Shown: positions 36,918 through 47,317 of the stretch, piece by piece | How positions within the stretch are numbered: the first letter of the stretch is position 1 | Layout: each line of letters opens with the position of its first letter | DNA from: Tritrichomonas musculus | Lineage: Eukaryota > Parabasalia > Tritrichomonadida > Tritrichomonadidae | Assembly: GCA_039105265.1 (NCBI GenBank) | Contig: JAPFFF010000008.1 | Span: 4,836,001-4,900,000 of the forward strand | Reading direction: 5' to 3' | DNA: 64,000 nt | The notes under the pieces: generated by a model | The model's input: only the letters and a program-made list of their open reading frames with translations | What the model was told of the DNA's origin: nothing | Database searches by the model: none | Position numbers and translations under genes: made by a program

Positions 36918-39857
36918 TCAAATATTGAAAAAGGATGTTTTCTTTCCACTATTCACAATAGCAGTGAGCTGAGCAATATCTGTCGTAAATGGATCAATAT
37001 CTTTCTTTTCTCCAGACAATTGAATGTTTGATGTAATCAGATTTCCCCTAAACGGTTCGTTCATTAGCCTAACACTCAAGTAACCACATAATGGACAATC
37101 AGACTTATAGTCAACCAATTTCTTTTCTTGATCCTTACTTTTGTTAGAGTTTATTGTCATAATGTTATAACTTGAATAATTCTTTTTAGGTAAATTAATA
37201 CGAACTTTTTTAGCAATTTGATTGAATTTATCTGACGCTGATGGAGGAAAAGTATCACTATCATTTGAATCGGAATCATCAAAATCCATGTCAAGATTAA
37301 TTTCGTTTTCAATTCCGTCAATACCCATTATTAATTGCTTAGCGCATCGCACATGTAACATATGTGAGCAAGGATAAATTATCCCTGGTTCACCAAAGAA
37401 AGGTTTCTTACATTTCTCACAAACTTCAGTTGAATGGAGAATAATAGTATTATCATCTTTCAGTTGATCGTTCAACAGAGCCGAAACTTTGTCAATTTCA
37501 GCTAGCGCTTCATTTTTGTTCTTTTCCTGCTCTTTTGTTTCATGCGTTTTTTGCTTGGTGAACTCAGAAATTGGGATCGTTAAGTCATTTATTTTTGTAT
37601 CGTAAGGGAGGAAGTTCATTAACATCAAAATTGTCGAATCCATTCCTTTTCTGGAGTCAAAAGCATCGCTATTATCAGAGCTACTTTCAGCAAACGTGGA
37701 GTCTGCATTGCTCTTATCATAGGTAAGACGATATATTAAATTCTTTGCTAGTACACCAGCCTTCTCAGGGGGAACTGATCGTAAAATTGCATATATACAT
37801 CTCATCTTCGTTTCATTGTCCATTTCAAAAGCATTTTGCTGCGAAAGATCAACCGTTCCATCCATATTTGAAGTTGACGAGGTAGGAGTACTTGATGTTT
37901 GCTGATTACTATTGATCGGAAATATTGAATCAACCAATCTCAGGCAATCTTTACTTTTGACTGCTACAGATGAAGCTGTAACATATTGTTTTATACTGAT
38001 TAATCCGTATGTTAATAGAGCAAATTTTTTTAATGAAAAAAATTCTCTAATTATAAATTGAACGATACCATCATTTGAATATTGGAATTGTTTAAATAGT
38101 TGTTCAACATCAGATCGTCGTAATTTTTCGTTGCGTGCTGCAACAATTGTATAAAGCTTGGCAACCCAGGAATTCATTTGGAAGTTTTTTGATAGAAGCT
38201 TGGAAACAAAAGGCTCACTTAATTTATCCATTAATATTGGAACAAAATTACTATTATCAAATGAATCTAATTTGGAAACAATCTTAACTACTGTTTCTTT
38301 GGAAAATGGAAAAACTCGGAGAAGTGCATTAGAAAATCTTTCATCCTTATTTGATATTTGAGGTAAGAGCTGCAAAGCCTTTTTCTTTTCGTTCCTTTCC
38401 ATTAATCTGTCAAAAACTAAAAGTGGTTCTGATAATCGAATATATGGTAAATCCCATCCATATTCATCTAGCGTCTTTTTAACAGTATCCATATTTAATA
38501 AACCTTCATTAATAAGCTGCTTTGTGAATTCAGTATATTTTATCAAATCAGGCTTCTTTTTTGACATTTCAATTCGTGTATAAAGATCGTAGGTTGCATA
38601 AGCAAGAGCAAGCTTTTGTTTTGTAACACTAGATTGAAAACCAACTTGTCCTTTTTGTGTAGGATGATGCTTTCTTAAAATTTTTAATATGTGCTTATAT
38701 ACATAAAACCTTAGTGTAGTAGTTGGCCTTACAAGGTGGAATATACCATTCATCGAGAGAGATGCCATATTACAAATAAGTTTGGCTGCTGTCTTTTCGT
38801 CTTTTCTGGCAAGCGATCTATTATACAACCAATAACGTAATGAATCAGTACCTTTAAAGTTGTTTTTACTAGAAGATTCAAATTTGATATTTGATATTCT
38901 CCGAGGATAGATAGCATATAACTCACTTTCATCGGTATCAAAATCTAATTGAGTTGCATCTTTAACAGTAAAACCATCAATAAAATCTGGCATACTGTTG
39001 ATAAAAATATTAACTCTACCATTGGGTTGGAAATGAAAGAAAAATTCGTTAAAAAAGGAAATATCATTTGTACCACCAGCTGGTAGGTTATAAGCAATTT
39101 GGCATGAATAAACTTTTTCAGGTCTTGGATGATCACGTTGGGTGTCAATAATGTATTCAAAGGCAAGCTGTTGTTGGGAATTTTGAAATTGAGAAACCCA
39201 ACCAATATAATTCTTTTCTGAGAAAAATGTACTTATGAAGCCAACTTGAGTACAATATGATGGAGCAGAACAATTATCGCTGAGAAAAGAACTATCAAAA
39301 ATGTATGGAGTAATTTCATCGTGATAAATTATTGAGAAACAATAATAGCCATCTTTGAATTTCACAACCGAAAGATCTTTAATCGATTTATTTTGAGCAA
39401 TCATAAAAGGCAATATATTGAACTTATCCTTACTAAGCGGTTTGTTTAAATTCACTAAGCCTACTTGGTATAGGTCATTTATTATAATGATAAAAGGCTT
39501 TGGAAGTAACTCGTCTTTGAAAAACGTAACAGCAGAAACTTTTGTACCAGGAATCATAGTAATTTTAAAAGGTTTGAAATCAGACGTCGATATACAAAAG
39601 AGTTCATCAGTTTTTCGAATAAGACAAAATTGACCGTCATTTGAAACATAAATAAAAAGGCAATGATCAATATCATTAAATATTTTAACGAGCGGCCGGG
39701 GCTTTACAAGGAGATCAGCGAAAAAAGGAACTCTATTTTTGCTTACTGATCTGAGAATACCCCAAAGTCGCCCTCCACGTACCAATGCTGTTTTAATTTC
39801 CCATCCTTCAGGAAGATTAAGTTCATAATCTATCGATGATAAAATACAATTTTCCAT
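36918..39857 (-). CDS. Vps18/Pep3-like HOPS-CORVET core subunit
   Basis: This 979-residue protein has a degenerate N-terminal beta-propeller (about 1-300), a helical solenoid (about 310-830) and a C-terminal RING variant. The RING begins C-E-K-C-K-K-P-F-F, continues YPCSHMLHVRCAKQLIMGID, and after a long acidic insertion closes with SDCPLCGYLSVRLMNEPF. This split RING with a large insertion, ending C-x-x-C-G-x-x-x-x-R-x-x-x-x-P-F, is distinctive of Vps18. Length matches human VPS18 (973). Vps18 is a core subunit of the CORVET and HOPS tethers that drive fusion at endosomes and lysosomes. Vps11 and other RING solenoid proteins fit less well. Confidence 0.8.
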   Translation of the reverse strand: MENCILSSIDYELNLPEGWEIKTALVRGGRLWGILRSVSKNRVPFFADLLVKPRPLVKIFNDIDHCLFIYVSNDGQFCLIRKTDELFCISTSDFKPFKITMIPGTKVSAVTFFKDELLPKPFIIIINDLYQVGLVNLNKPLSKDKFNILPFMIAQNKSIKDLSVVKFKDGYYCFSIIYHDEITPYIFDSSFLSDNCSAPSYCTQVGFISTFFSEKNYIGWVSQFQNSQQQLAFEYIIDTQRDHPRPEKVYSCQIAYNLPAGGTNDISFFNEFFFHFQPNGRVNIFINSMPDFIDGFTVKDATQLDFDTDESELYAIYPRRISNIKFESSSKNNFKGTDSLRYWLYNRSLARKDEKTAAKLICNMASLSMNGIFHLVRPTTTLRFYVYKHILKILRKHHPTQKGQVGFQSSVTKQKLALAYATYDLYTRIEMSKKKPDLIKYTEFTKQLINEGLLNMDTVKKTLDEYGWDLPYIRLSEPLLVFDRLMERNEKKKALQLLPQISNKDERFSNALLRVFPFSKETVVKIVSKLDSFDNSNFVPILMDKLSEPFVSKLLSKNFQMNSWVAKLYTIVAARNEKLRRSDVEQLFKQFQYSNDGIVQFIIREFFSLKKFALLTYGLISIKQYVTASSVAVKSKDCLRLVDSIFPINSNQQTSSTPTSSTSNMDGTVDLSQQNAFEMDNETKMRCIYAILRSVPPEKAGVLAKNLIYRLTYDKSNADSTFAESSSDNSDAFDSRKGMDSTILMLMNFLPYDTKINDLTIPISEFTKQKTHETKEQEKNKNEALAEIDKVSALLNDQLKDDNTIILHSTEVCEKCKKPFFGEPGIIYPCSHMLHVRCAKQLIMGIDGIENEINLDMDFDDSDSNDSDTFPPSASDKFNQIAKKVRINLPKKNYSSYNIMTINSNKSKDQEKKLVDYKSDCPLCGYLSVRLMNEPFRGNLITSNIQLSGEKKDIDPFTTDIAQLTAIVNSGKKTSFFNI

Positions 39858-40084
39858 ATAAAAATTTGATGATAAATAAGATATTTCAAAAAGTTAAAAA
39901 TAAAAATGGTGATACTATACCAAAACTTTTCAATTTGGTCAAATCTAAAAGGAAGAAGTAAACTAATTAATGCAAATTCGAAAACAGATTGATATAGAAA
40001 GATTTGGGAAGAAACATTTCATTTTCTTGACATATAAAAAATGATTATAAAAAGTTATTTTATTAATTATGAGGGAGAAGAGAT

Positions 40085-40555
40085 TTAGTCGTAAAAAACG
40101 CGAACGACACTTCTGGAAATAAGAAGGTTGCCAGAGTAAAAGTTAGTGAGAATGTACATATTTCCACTAAGGAATTCAGCTGGAAGCATCTTTCCTTCTC
40201 CTGCAGCTTGAACTATGGTTTCCCATGAGTTTTCTGAATCAGGCATCACAAATCCGAAGGTATAATCCCATTGTTCAATCTTTTTACCGTGAACAACGAT
40301 ATCTTGAGAAATTCTGAAGTCTTTGATAGCTTGTTTGGTGTGGAATACAATTTCACGACCAACACCGCTAAATGTAAGCATTGACTTTGGAAAGTGTGCA
40401 TCTTTAACTGTTGTAAAAACTTCTGGTCCCCAATTTTCTGATTTCCAAACTTTTTTTCCTGTTTCAGCATTTTTAACGGTAAGGCTGATTAATTTGAAGC
40501 CAGAAAGGATGGCTTTAGCTTCGGGCTTATCAGATACTTGGATGTATTCGGCCAT
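40085..40555 (-). CDS. PDE6D/PrBP-delta-like lipid-binding chaperone
   Basis: This 156-residue protein follows human PDE6D (150 residues) from end to end: GFKLISLTVKNAETGKKVWK, then VPKK-like FPKSMLTFSGVGREIVFH, KDFRISQDIVVHGKKIEQWD, YTFGFVMPDSENSWETIVQA, LPAEFLSGNMYI and a final SRSVVRVFYD. PDE6D has an immunoglobulin-like fold whose hydrophobic pocket takes up prenylated small GTPases and moves them between membranes; Arl2/Arl3-GTP releases the cargo. Its catalytic-sounding name comes from a retinal phosphodiesterase; it is not an enzyme. A TCATAA initiator lies about 20 bases upstream and an M3-like element further out. The stop overlaps TAAA. Confidence 0.95.
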   Translation of the reverse strand: MAEYIQVSDKPEAKAILSGFKLISLTVKNAETGKKVWKSENWGPEVFTTVKDAHFPKSMLTFSGVGREIVFHTKQAIKDFRISQDIVVHGKKIEQWDYTFGFVMPDSENSWETIVQAAGEGKMLPAEFLSGNMYILTNFYSGNLLISRSVVRVFYD

Positions 40556-40583
40556 GTCGTTTTAAAAATTATGAAATTGAAAT

Positions 40584-40591
40584 TAACCGTT
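40584..40591 (-). promoter_or_regulatory. M3-like promoter motif AACGGTTA
   Basis: AACGGTTA on the minus strand lies about 28 bases upstream of the PDE6D ATG (40555). TCATAA, an initiator-like sequence, lies between the two. The pair would make a composite core promoter. The consensus is recalled from memory. Confidence 0.35.
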
Positions 40592-41734
40592 GGAGAAATT
40601 GTCAACGTTCACTATTTATAATTTTTGTTTTTTCACATGAATAATGAAAGTTAAAAGATTTAAAATATAAGAATCTATTTAAAAATATAATAATAAATAA
40701 TATTTTAAATATAGCAAATAAAATAATTGGCTTCATGAATGAAAAAACGCAATTTTCAAAAACGTTTTTGTAAATTGAATATAAAATAATCGTAGATGGA
40801 TGTTTATAATTTTTTTTGATCAACTGTCAAATATTATTTCTCAGAATTTATCTTTCAAGTTTTGAATGAATATTAGACTGGTCACATTTTATAAATTATT
40901 CTATTAGCACACATATCTGAATACAAAAGCATGCTAGAAACCCAAAACCTTTTTATGATTTTACTTCTCAATATTTTGATATAATTTCATTTGAGAGAAG
41001 CTCTATCAAAAAGTTGGTTAATTATAGAATGTAAAGATTCAACAGTATCTTATTATATTTTTTATATAACCATTTTATATTTTTGTGTATAAATTAAATA
41101 TTTGCATATTAATATAAGATATGTTTATTTTACTCATTTTTTCTAAAATATGTTTTTTGGATTAATTAAATCACTACTTTTTTCATAATTATTTAGAGGC
41201 AAATATTTTTTAACAATATGAAACATTTTTTATTATATCAAATAAAATATAAAGCATAAAAATCCTATTACAATGATATTTCTAATTTAGTGGTACTTAT
41301 AACGAAATCAAAAATACATTAATCATTATTAAATATGAAAGATTTGCTTCTAAATCATTTCATTAAATTAATTCAAGTTCAAATAGAATTGGATTTGAAA
41401 TGTAGTATAGCTTGATAATAATAGATAATAATCAAAATTAAGAAAACAATTGAAATTCAGCTTAAATTTATTGATATAGAAAATGAATAGAAGAAAAAAT
41501 TTGAAATAAGATAAACTATTTTTGTAAGAAAAAAGACCACTTTACTATTGAAATGATAGAATGGAATTGTTTAAAATGATTAATCATATAAATCTTATAA
41601 AATAAAACTTATTAGCAGTATTTATCTATTATATTATATTTTGATAAGAGTTATATTTATTTTATAATAATAATTATTGCTATTTAATAATTATTTATCA
41701 ATATAAAAAAGGAATAGATAATTTTATTTATATT
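40592..41734. other. gene-free, 1143 bp
   Basis: Very AT-rich spacer between PDE6D and the first kinase repeat. No coding remnant or terminal-repeat element is seen. Confidence 0.55.
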
Positions 41735-42951
41735 AGAATTTTAGGAAAAAGTTATTTTATATGAAAGAAAATAATGAGGGAAATATTTTATATAAAGAAA
41801 TAATTGAGAGGTAAGAAATATAAAAGGCAGAATAATTGAGAGATATTGTAGAAGTAAAGAAAAATTGAAGAAAAATTATTTATTATCATTCAAAGTTTTG
41901 AGAGTAAAAGATTGAAAGGAAGAAAAAAATGATTTCATTTTTTTGATCATTCATTATAAATAAAATGATTCAATCAAATACACAAGATGGATATGAAATC
42001 AAAATTCCTTCATCATTTCGAGGTTATAAAGTTGAAGAACTTCTTGGATGTGGAAGTACGTGTATTGTTGTTCTTGTAGAGAATGAGAACACACATGAAA
42101 AATATTCAGCCAAGATCATTTCTAAAACAGATGTAGAAAGTCGAAATTTACTTGAATCGATTAAAAAAGAAATCAAAGTTCTTAAATCACTTTCACATCC
42201 AAACATCATCAAAATTGAAGAAACATTTGAAATGAAGAATGAAGAAGAAGAAGAATTCATTGTTATGATCATGGAATATTGTTCGGAAGGAGATTTATTA
42301 TCATATGCCACTGGACATAAATTTGAGAGTGAAAGTATGAAGAAGAAGATCATTCGAGGATTTTTATCAGCAGTTCGATATCTTCATCATAAAGGAATTT
42401 CACATGGAGATATCAAAGCAGAGAATGTATTACTTGATGAAGATTTGAATGCTAAGTTATGTGATTTTGGATATTGTCGAACAGACATTATTGCAGGCGA
42501 TGAATCTAAGAATGGCACGTTATATTACGCAGCACCAGAATTATTCCATAAAGGACAATTCAATACGTTGAAAACTGACATTTATGCGATTGGTGTTACT
42601 TTATATTCTTTAGAAGAATTACAATTTCCATTCAAAGATGGGAATCAAAAATATATTATTCAACAAATTGTTAGTGGTCACTTAAGTATTCGACGAGGAG
42701 TTAACAAACAACTTCGTCAACTTGTTCTTCGTTGTACAGATATGAATCCACTTCATCGTCCGAACGTTGAAGATATTCTTAAAGATGAATATCTTAATGA
42801 TGAAGAAATAAAATCCAAAGACAACAACTCACAACTCAAACAAAAACTTCTCTTGACGAATGTATTCAACAACACGAACGCGGGTGAAGAATGGAATCAT
42901 CCAACCAACAACGAAGTTCCAATTTCTGAAACCAATTACTAATTTTATTAC
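41735..42951 (+). repeat. 1.2-kb inverted repeat, left arm (kinase gene plus promoter)
   Basis: The segment from about 41735 to 42951 recurs in inverted orientation at about 45733-46949. Identity starts 230 bp upstream of the kinase ATG and stops within about 10 bp after its stop codon. I count about five single-base differences in the 978-bp coding part and two in the upstream part I compared. No target duplication or terminal motif marks it as a transposon, so a recent segmental duplication or gene conversion is likely. Confidence 0.9.
41965..42942 (+). CDS. Ser/Thr protein kinase, copy 1 (non-RD, HGD type)
   Basis: This 325-residue protein is a single kinase domain (about 20-272) with short tails. 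Motifs: Gly loop GCGSTCIV (28-35), Lys 50 in YSAKIISK, helix-C Glu 69, hinge MEYCSEGDLL, catalytic loop HGDIKAEN (147-154), DFG (167-169) and APE (190-192). The usual HRD Arg is Gly, making it a non-RD kinase, but the catalytic Asp, Lys and Asn are all present, so activity is expected. The activation segment is short, 20 residues between DFG and APE. The CAMK-like fold resembles many expanded trichomonad kinases. It is 99.7% identical in protein to the copy at 45742, with one residue changed (Ile 232 here, Val there). The upstream 40 bp is shared by all three copies. Confidence 0.93.
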   Translation: MIQSNTQDGYEIKIPSSFRGYKVEELLGCGSTCIVVLVENENTHEKYSAKIISKTDVESRNLLESIKKEIKVLKSLSHPNIIKIEETFEMKNEEEEEFIVMIMEYCSEGDLLSYATGHKFESESMKKKIIRGFLSAVRYLHHKGISHGDIKAENVLLDEDLNAKLCDFGYCRTDIIAGDESKNGTLYYAAPELFHKGQFNTLKTDIYAIGVTLYSLEELQFPFKDGNQKYIIQQIVSGHLSIRRGVNKQLRQLVLRCTDMNPLHRPNVEDILKDEYLNDEEIKSKDNNSQLKQKLLLTNVFNNTNAGEEWNHPTNNEVPISETNY

Positions 42952-44080
42952 GTAAAGAATATAAAATTATAAATAACATGAACTTAATAAAATCTTCATG
43001 CATATTATATAAATTATATATTTATTTTTCTATTTTTTAATGATTGAAGAAATATCAAAAACTCTTTCAACAATAAAATATATTTAATCAGTAATATACT
43101 TTTCTAAATCTAATTCTTTCAAAAAAGCTTCATTTAATTAGATGATTATTTCAAAAAAGAAATATGATAATTAATTGAATTTCATTCTAACCAAAATAAT
43201 AATATAATAATTAAATCCAATTTTAATACTAAAGTAAAATTATAATTATCAATATTATATATTTCATCAACATCAGTAATCAAGATCTTTTAATGACTTA
43301 CTTACTGATCAAAATCATTAGAATATTAGTCATCTGTTCATTCAGAATATTATTCATAATTTCTCTTCTTTAATAACTGCAGTAAAATTAATCTTTTATT
43401 ATCAAGCTTTCTAGATTTAACAAATGAAAAAACATTGAATGAATTTATGGATGCTTACATAATTAGGGCCGCTTCAAAATCTTTTAAAGCAAGCATCAAA
43501 ATTGGTTTCTCAATTTCTTAGATACAATGAAACTTTAAAGAAAGGCTCAATGATTTTTATTCTGCAAGATTTCTGCTATCTTAATGAAAAACATTATATG
43601 ACAACCAATGATTTCAATTTTCACTATTCCATTGGTGATTCAGTATGATGATTTATATTTTTACTGATTTTTTCCTTTTTATATTTTTGCCAATTCATTT
43701 TTAAGCTGACCTTCGTCTATTGTTAGTTCATATTTACCCTTTTCTTTATTTATTTACTTCTTTTGCAAATTATTTCTTTATTTCAGTTTCATTTTTGAGT
43801 TGATATATGACTGCAACTTATTTTGTTTTGGGGAATAAACTTTGTTCAAATCGTTTGTAACTGACTTTTGACTCATTTCATATTTCTTGATTTTGATTCA
43901 ATTTCGTTTCAAGTTTCTTCTTAAATCATGATCAGGTTGAGTAAAATCAAATCAAAAACGTGCACACGAATGATTAAAATTTATTCAAATTGTGAAAATA
44001 TTTAGTCAGATTAATAAAAAGTTAATGAACTTAATATAATTTTTTTATTATTAAATAATCACTGATAGAACTGTATTTCA
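42952..44080. other. gene-free, 1129 bp, with possible decayed coiled-coil frame
   Basis: From about 43950 to 43670 the minus strand gives broken fragments of coiled-coil type (for example YELTIDEGQLKNELAKI), which may be the relic of a gene. The rest is AT-rich without recognisable content. This lies inside the interval bounded by the two kinase inverted repeats. Confidence 0.35.
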
Positions 44081-45289
44081 TTATTTTCCATTATTGTTGT
44101 TATCGCCATCATTAGTTTTAGAATGTTCAAAAACTATCTTTGAGTGATCTTCTTCTTTAGGAAGGGTAACTTCAACTTTCGGCTTGCTTGGCTCTTGTTG
44201 TTCCTCTTTCTTTTTAGGTGGTTCAACCAAAGGAGTAGTTCTCTTTTCTACTGTAATTGTTACTTTTGGCTGTTGCTGTTGATTTCTGTGGTTTGGTCGA
44301 TTATCATTGTTACTGTTAGAACGTTGCTTTCTACCCTTTGAAAATTGCTCTCGTCTCTTTTCTTTGAATGATTCAAGTGTTGGAAACTGCTGAAGAACTT
44401 TGGAAATTTCAGGATTGATAAAAGGCTCCATTGGAAAGTCGTATTTTTGATGTACTAAAAAACCTTTCACCTTTTCAAGACCATATAATGATCCTCTCTT
44501 ATAATCCTGAAGAGCTTCAGTTTGAAATAGGCCGAAAACTGTTTCATCCCATCGCATTTCAAGGCCATAAGAACAAAATCTGAAAAAGCATTCAATTCCA
44601 TAATGAGAATTGGCTAATGCATCTTGCTGAGCCAATTCATGGAATTCAGTGAACATCATAGGATCAAAGTGTTCGCGAAGATAATAACACCAGAAATAAA
44701 AAAGCGAATTCATTTCAGGAGCCTTACCCTTACCTAATGCCATACGTTGATGAATTGCTGCATCATGGAAAATTTTATATCTTTTCGAGTCAAATCCAGA
44801 TTCAAGGAGTTCATGAGTAACAGCAGCTATAGCAAAATCAGTATCACTTGCATCATGCTGCCTCCTTCTGTGCATATTTCGACTGTTCTTGTATTTTTTA
44901 TTGTGATAACGTTTTTTAATTGGACCAAAATATGCATCATGAATTTTACGTTCTGTATATGAATGCGACATATCTTTGTAATTTGTTGGTGCTGCTGGTG
45001 GTTCATCTTGATTTTTGTCTAGGTTGTCATCATAACTTGGATGGTAGTGAAAAATATCTTGATTTTTAAGAGCTTCATTATGAAGTCGAGGATTAAATGA
45101 TTGAGCTTCAATAAAAGCAGGGGTATGAAAATTGTCTCCATAATTGTGCGATTCGGCATTCTCGCCGATAAAATCATCGTTGTCGCTTCCATTATCTGCT
45201 AAAAACATACCGTCATTATCATTATTATCATTTTCATGATTTTCGTTTGCTTGGCCTTCGGTAGTGCCAAAAACATCCCAATCAGACAT
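44081..45289 (-). CDS. LARP1-type DM15-domain protein lacking a La module
   Basis: This is a 402-residue protein. Residues about 158-310 match the DM15 region of LARP1 closely: THELLESGFDSKRYKIFHDA, RMALGKGKAPEMNSLFYFWC, YYLREHFDPMMFTEFHELAQ, then HYGIECFFRFCSYGLE and YKRGSLYGLEKVKGFL. Human LARP1 has ERKRLGIGQSQEMNTLFRFW and YRYGLECLFRYYSYGLE at these places. DM15 binds the m7G cap and first nucleotides of 5'TOP mRNAs and represses their translation under mTORC1 control. Residues 1-157 are acidic then Arg/Lys/His-rich and contain no La motif or RRM. Residues 311-402 are charged and disordered. A TCACAA initiator lies close upstream. It lies between the two inverted kinase copies. Confidence 0.88.
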   Translation of the reverse strand: MSDWDVFGTTEGQANENHENDNNDNDGMFLADNGSDNDDFIGENAESHNYGDNFHTPAFIEAQSFNPRLHNEALKNQDIFHYHPSYDDNLDKNQDEPPAAPTNYKDMSHSYTERKIHDAYFGPIKKRYHNKKYKNSRNMHRRRQHDASDTDFAIAAVTHELLESGFDSKRYKIFHDAAIHQRMALGKGKAPEMNSLFYFWCYYLREHFDPMMFTEFHELAQQDALANSHYGIECFFRFCSYGLEMRWDETVFGLFQTEALQDYKRGSLYGLEKVKGFLVHQKYDFPMEPFINPEISKVLQQFPTLESFKEKRREQFSKGRKQRSNSNNDNRPNHRNQQQQPKVTITVEKRTTPLVEPPKKKEEQQEPSKPKVEVTLPKEEDHSKIVFEHSKTNDGDNNNNGK

Positions 45290-45732
45290 AGGAATTTTGT
45301 GAATTTGCTGAGCATGAACAGAGCTTTGAAAAAGTTAACATATCAACGAAATGAATTGAAATTAATGACCATAGAATATCAGCTCAGAAAATTCAATAAA
45401 AACAAAATTTTTAACTTTCAATTTTGATATTGATTTAATAGATTCTCTAACCAGATATTTATATAAAAAGTGAATTATTTATCTTTAAATATCTCTATAA
45501 ATTAAATAGTATATTTCATATAAATAATTTATTTTTTAGTTATATATATTTTTATATTTTATATTAAAATATAATTAAATATTATAAAATATTAAAAATA
45601 TAAAATGAAAGTTAATTATCATATGCTTGTCATTTCTTTCGAAAGAAAGAGCTAAAAATGATTGAAAATAAAAAAGGAAATAATAAACAAGAAAATTTTA
45701 TACTACAAAACAAATATTTTAAAAATTTATAT
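45290..45732. other. gene-free, 443 bp
   Basis: AT-rich spacer containing the LARP1-DM15 gene promoter (TCACAA on the minus strand, about 13 bases from the ATG) and the 3' end of kinase copy 2. No other feature is seen. Confidence 0.55.
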
Positions 45733-46949
45733 TAAATAAAATTAGTAATTGGTTTCAGAAATTGGAACTTCGTTGTTGGTTGGATGATTCCATTCTTCAC
45801 CCGCGTTCGTGTTGTTGAATACATTCGTCAAGAGAAGTTTTTGTTTGAGTTGTGAGTTGTTGTCTTTGGATTTTATTTCTTCATCATTAAGATATTCATC
45901 TTTAAGAATATCTTCAACGTTCGGACGATGAAGTGGATTCATATCTGTACAACGAAGAACAAGTTGACGAAGTTGTTTGTTGACTCCTCGTCGAATACTT
46001 AAGTGACCACTAACAATTTGTTGAACAATATATTTTTGATTCCCATCTTTGAATGGAAATTGTAATTCTTCTAAAGAATATAAAGTAACACCAATCGCAT
46101 AAATGTCAGTTTTCAACGTATTGAATTGTCCTTTATGGAATAATTCTGGTGCTGCATAATATAACGTGCCATTCTTAGATTCATCGCCTGCAATAATGTC
46201 TGTTCGACAATATCCAAAATCACATAACTTAGCATTCAAATCTTCATCAAGTAACACATTCTCTGCTTTGATATCTCCATGTGAAATTCCTTTATGATGA
46301 AGATATCGAACTGCTGATAAAAATCCTCGAATAATCTTCTTCTTCATACTTTCACTCTCAAATTTATGTCCTGTGGCATATGATAATAAATCTCCTTCCG
46401 AACAATATTCCATGATCATAACAATGAATTCTTCTTCTTCTTCATTCTTCATTTCAAATGTTTCTTCAATTTTGATGATGTTTGGATGTGAAAGTGATTT
46501 AAGAACTTTGATTTCTTTTTTAATCGATTCAAGTAAATTTCGACTTTCTACATCTGTTTTAGAAATGATCTTGGCTGAATATTTTTCATGTGTGTTCTCA
46601 TTCTCTACAAGAACAACAATACACGTACTTCCACATCCAAGAAGTTCTTCAACTTTATAACCTCGAAATGATGAAGGAATTTTGATTTCATATCCATCTT
46701 GTGTATTTGATTGAATCATTTTATTTATAATGAATGATCAAAAAAATGAAATCATTTTTTTCCTCCTTTCAATCTTTTACTCTCAAAACTTTGAATGATA
46801 ATAAATAATTTTTCTTCAATTTTTCTTTACTTCTACAATATCTCTCAATTATTCTGCCTTTTATTTTTCTTACCTCTCAATTATTTCTTTATATAAAATA
46901 TTTCCCTCATTATTTTCTTTCATATAAAATAACTTTTTCTAAAATTTCT
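45733..46949 (-). repeat. 1.2-kb inverted repeat, right arm (kinase gene plus promoter)
   Basis: Inverted counterpart of 41735-42951. The spacer between arms is about 2.8 kb and contains the LARP1-DM15 gene. The arms could support inversion of that interval by homologous recombination. Confidence 0.9.
45742..46719 (-). CDS. Ser/Thr protein kinase, copy 2 (non-RD, HGD type)
   Basis: This 325-residue kinase is identical to copy 1 except for Val at residue 232, so all motifs are as described there: Gly loop 28-35, Lys 50, HGD 147-149, DFG 167-169, APE 190-192. Coding differences from copy 1 are otherwise silent, which suggests either very recent duplication or conversion with selection on protein sequence. 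Upstream, about 230 bp are shared with copy 1. The frame is intact and the shared promoter region is complete, so the gene is presumably expressed. Confidence 0.93.
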   Translation of the reverse strand: MIQSNTQDGYEIKIPSSFRGYKVEELLGCGSTCIVVLVENENTHEKYSAKIISKTDVESRNLLESIKKEIKVLKSLSHPNIIKIEETFEMKNEEEEEFIVMIMEYCSEGDLLSYATGHKFESESMKKKIIRGFLSAVRYLHHKGISHGDIKAENVLLDEDLNAKLCDFGYCRTDIIAGDESKNGTLYYAAPELFHKGQFNTLKTDIYAIGVTLYSLEELQFPFKDGNQKYIVQQIVSGHLSIRRGVNKQLRQLVLRCTDMNPLHRPNVEDILKDEYLNDEEIKSKDNNSQLKQKLLLTNVFNNTNAGEEWNHPTNNEVPISETNY

Positions 46950-47317
46950 TTAATGTTACCAAAAATATCATTCTCCTTTTATTTTCATATATATATATAA
47001 AATTTATATAAAATATAAAACAATTGAAATTTATCCAAATAATATATATCAAAAGATAAACAAAACAAATCTATTAGATATATTGTAAAATTTTTAATTT
47101 TCCATTTTATTCGAAATCATAAAAATTTAACATCCATTTAAATGCAGATATTTGTTAATTCCCCTTATATAAGTAAATATTCTTTTTATGAAAAACAATT
47201 ATTTTTTAATGATCATATAAGTTTTTTTTACAAAATATTTAAATGCAAAAAATAAACAGCATTGACAAATAAATTAAACTTTATCTTTTATAAACAAAAA
47301 AATTGATTTTTTAACAA
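46950..47317. other. gene-free, 368 bp
   Basis: AT-rich spacer between the right repeat arm and the LRR gene 3' end. Nothing supported. Confidence 0.55.

Noticed and set aside
41735-46949. Composite transposon with kinase arms
   Set aside because: The arms lack terminal motifs and flanking duplications, and neither arm nor spacer encodes a transposase; segmental duplication fits better.
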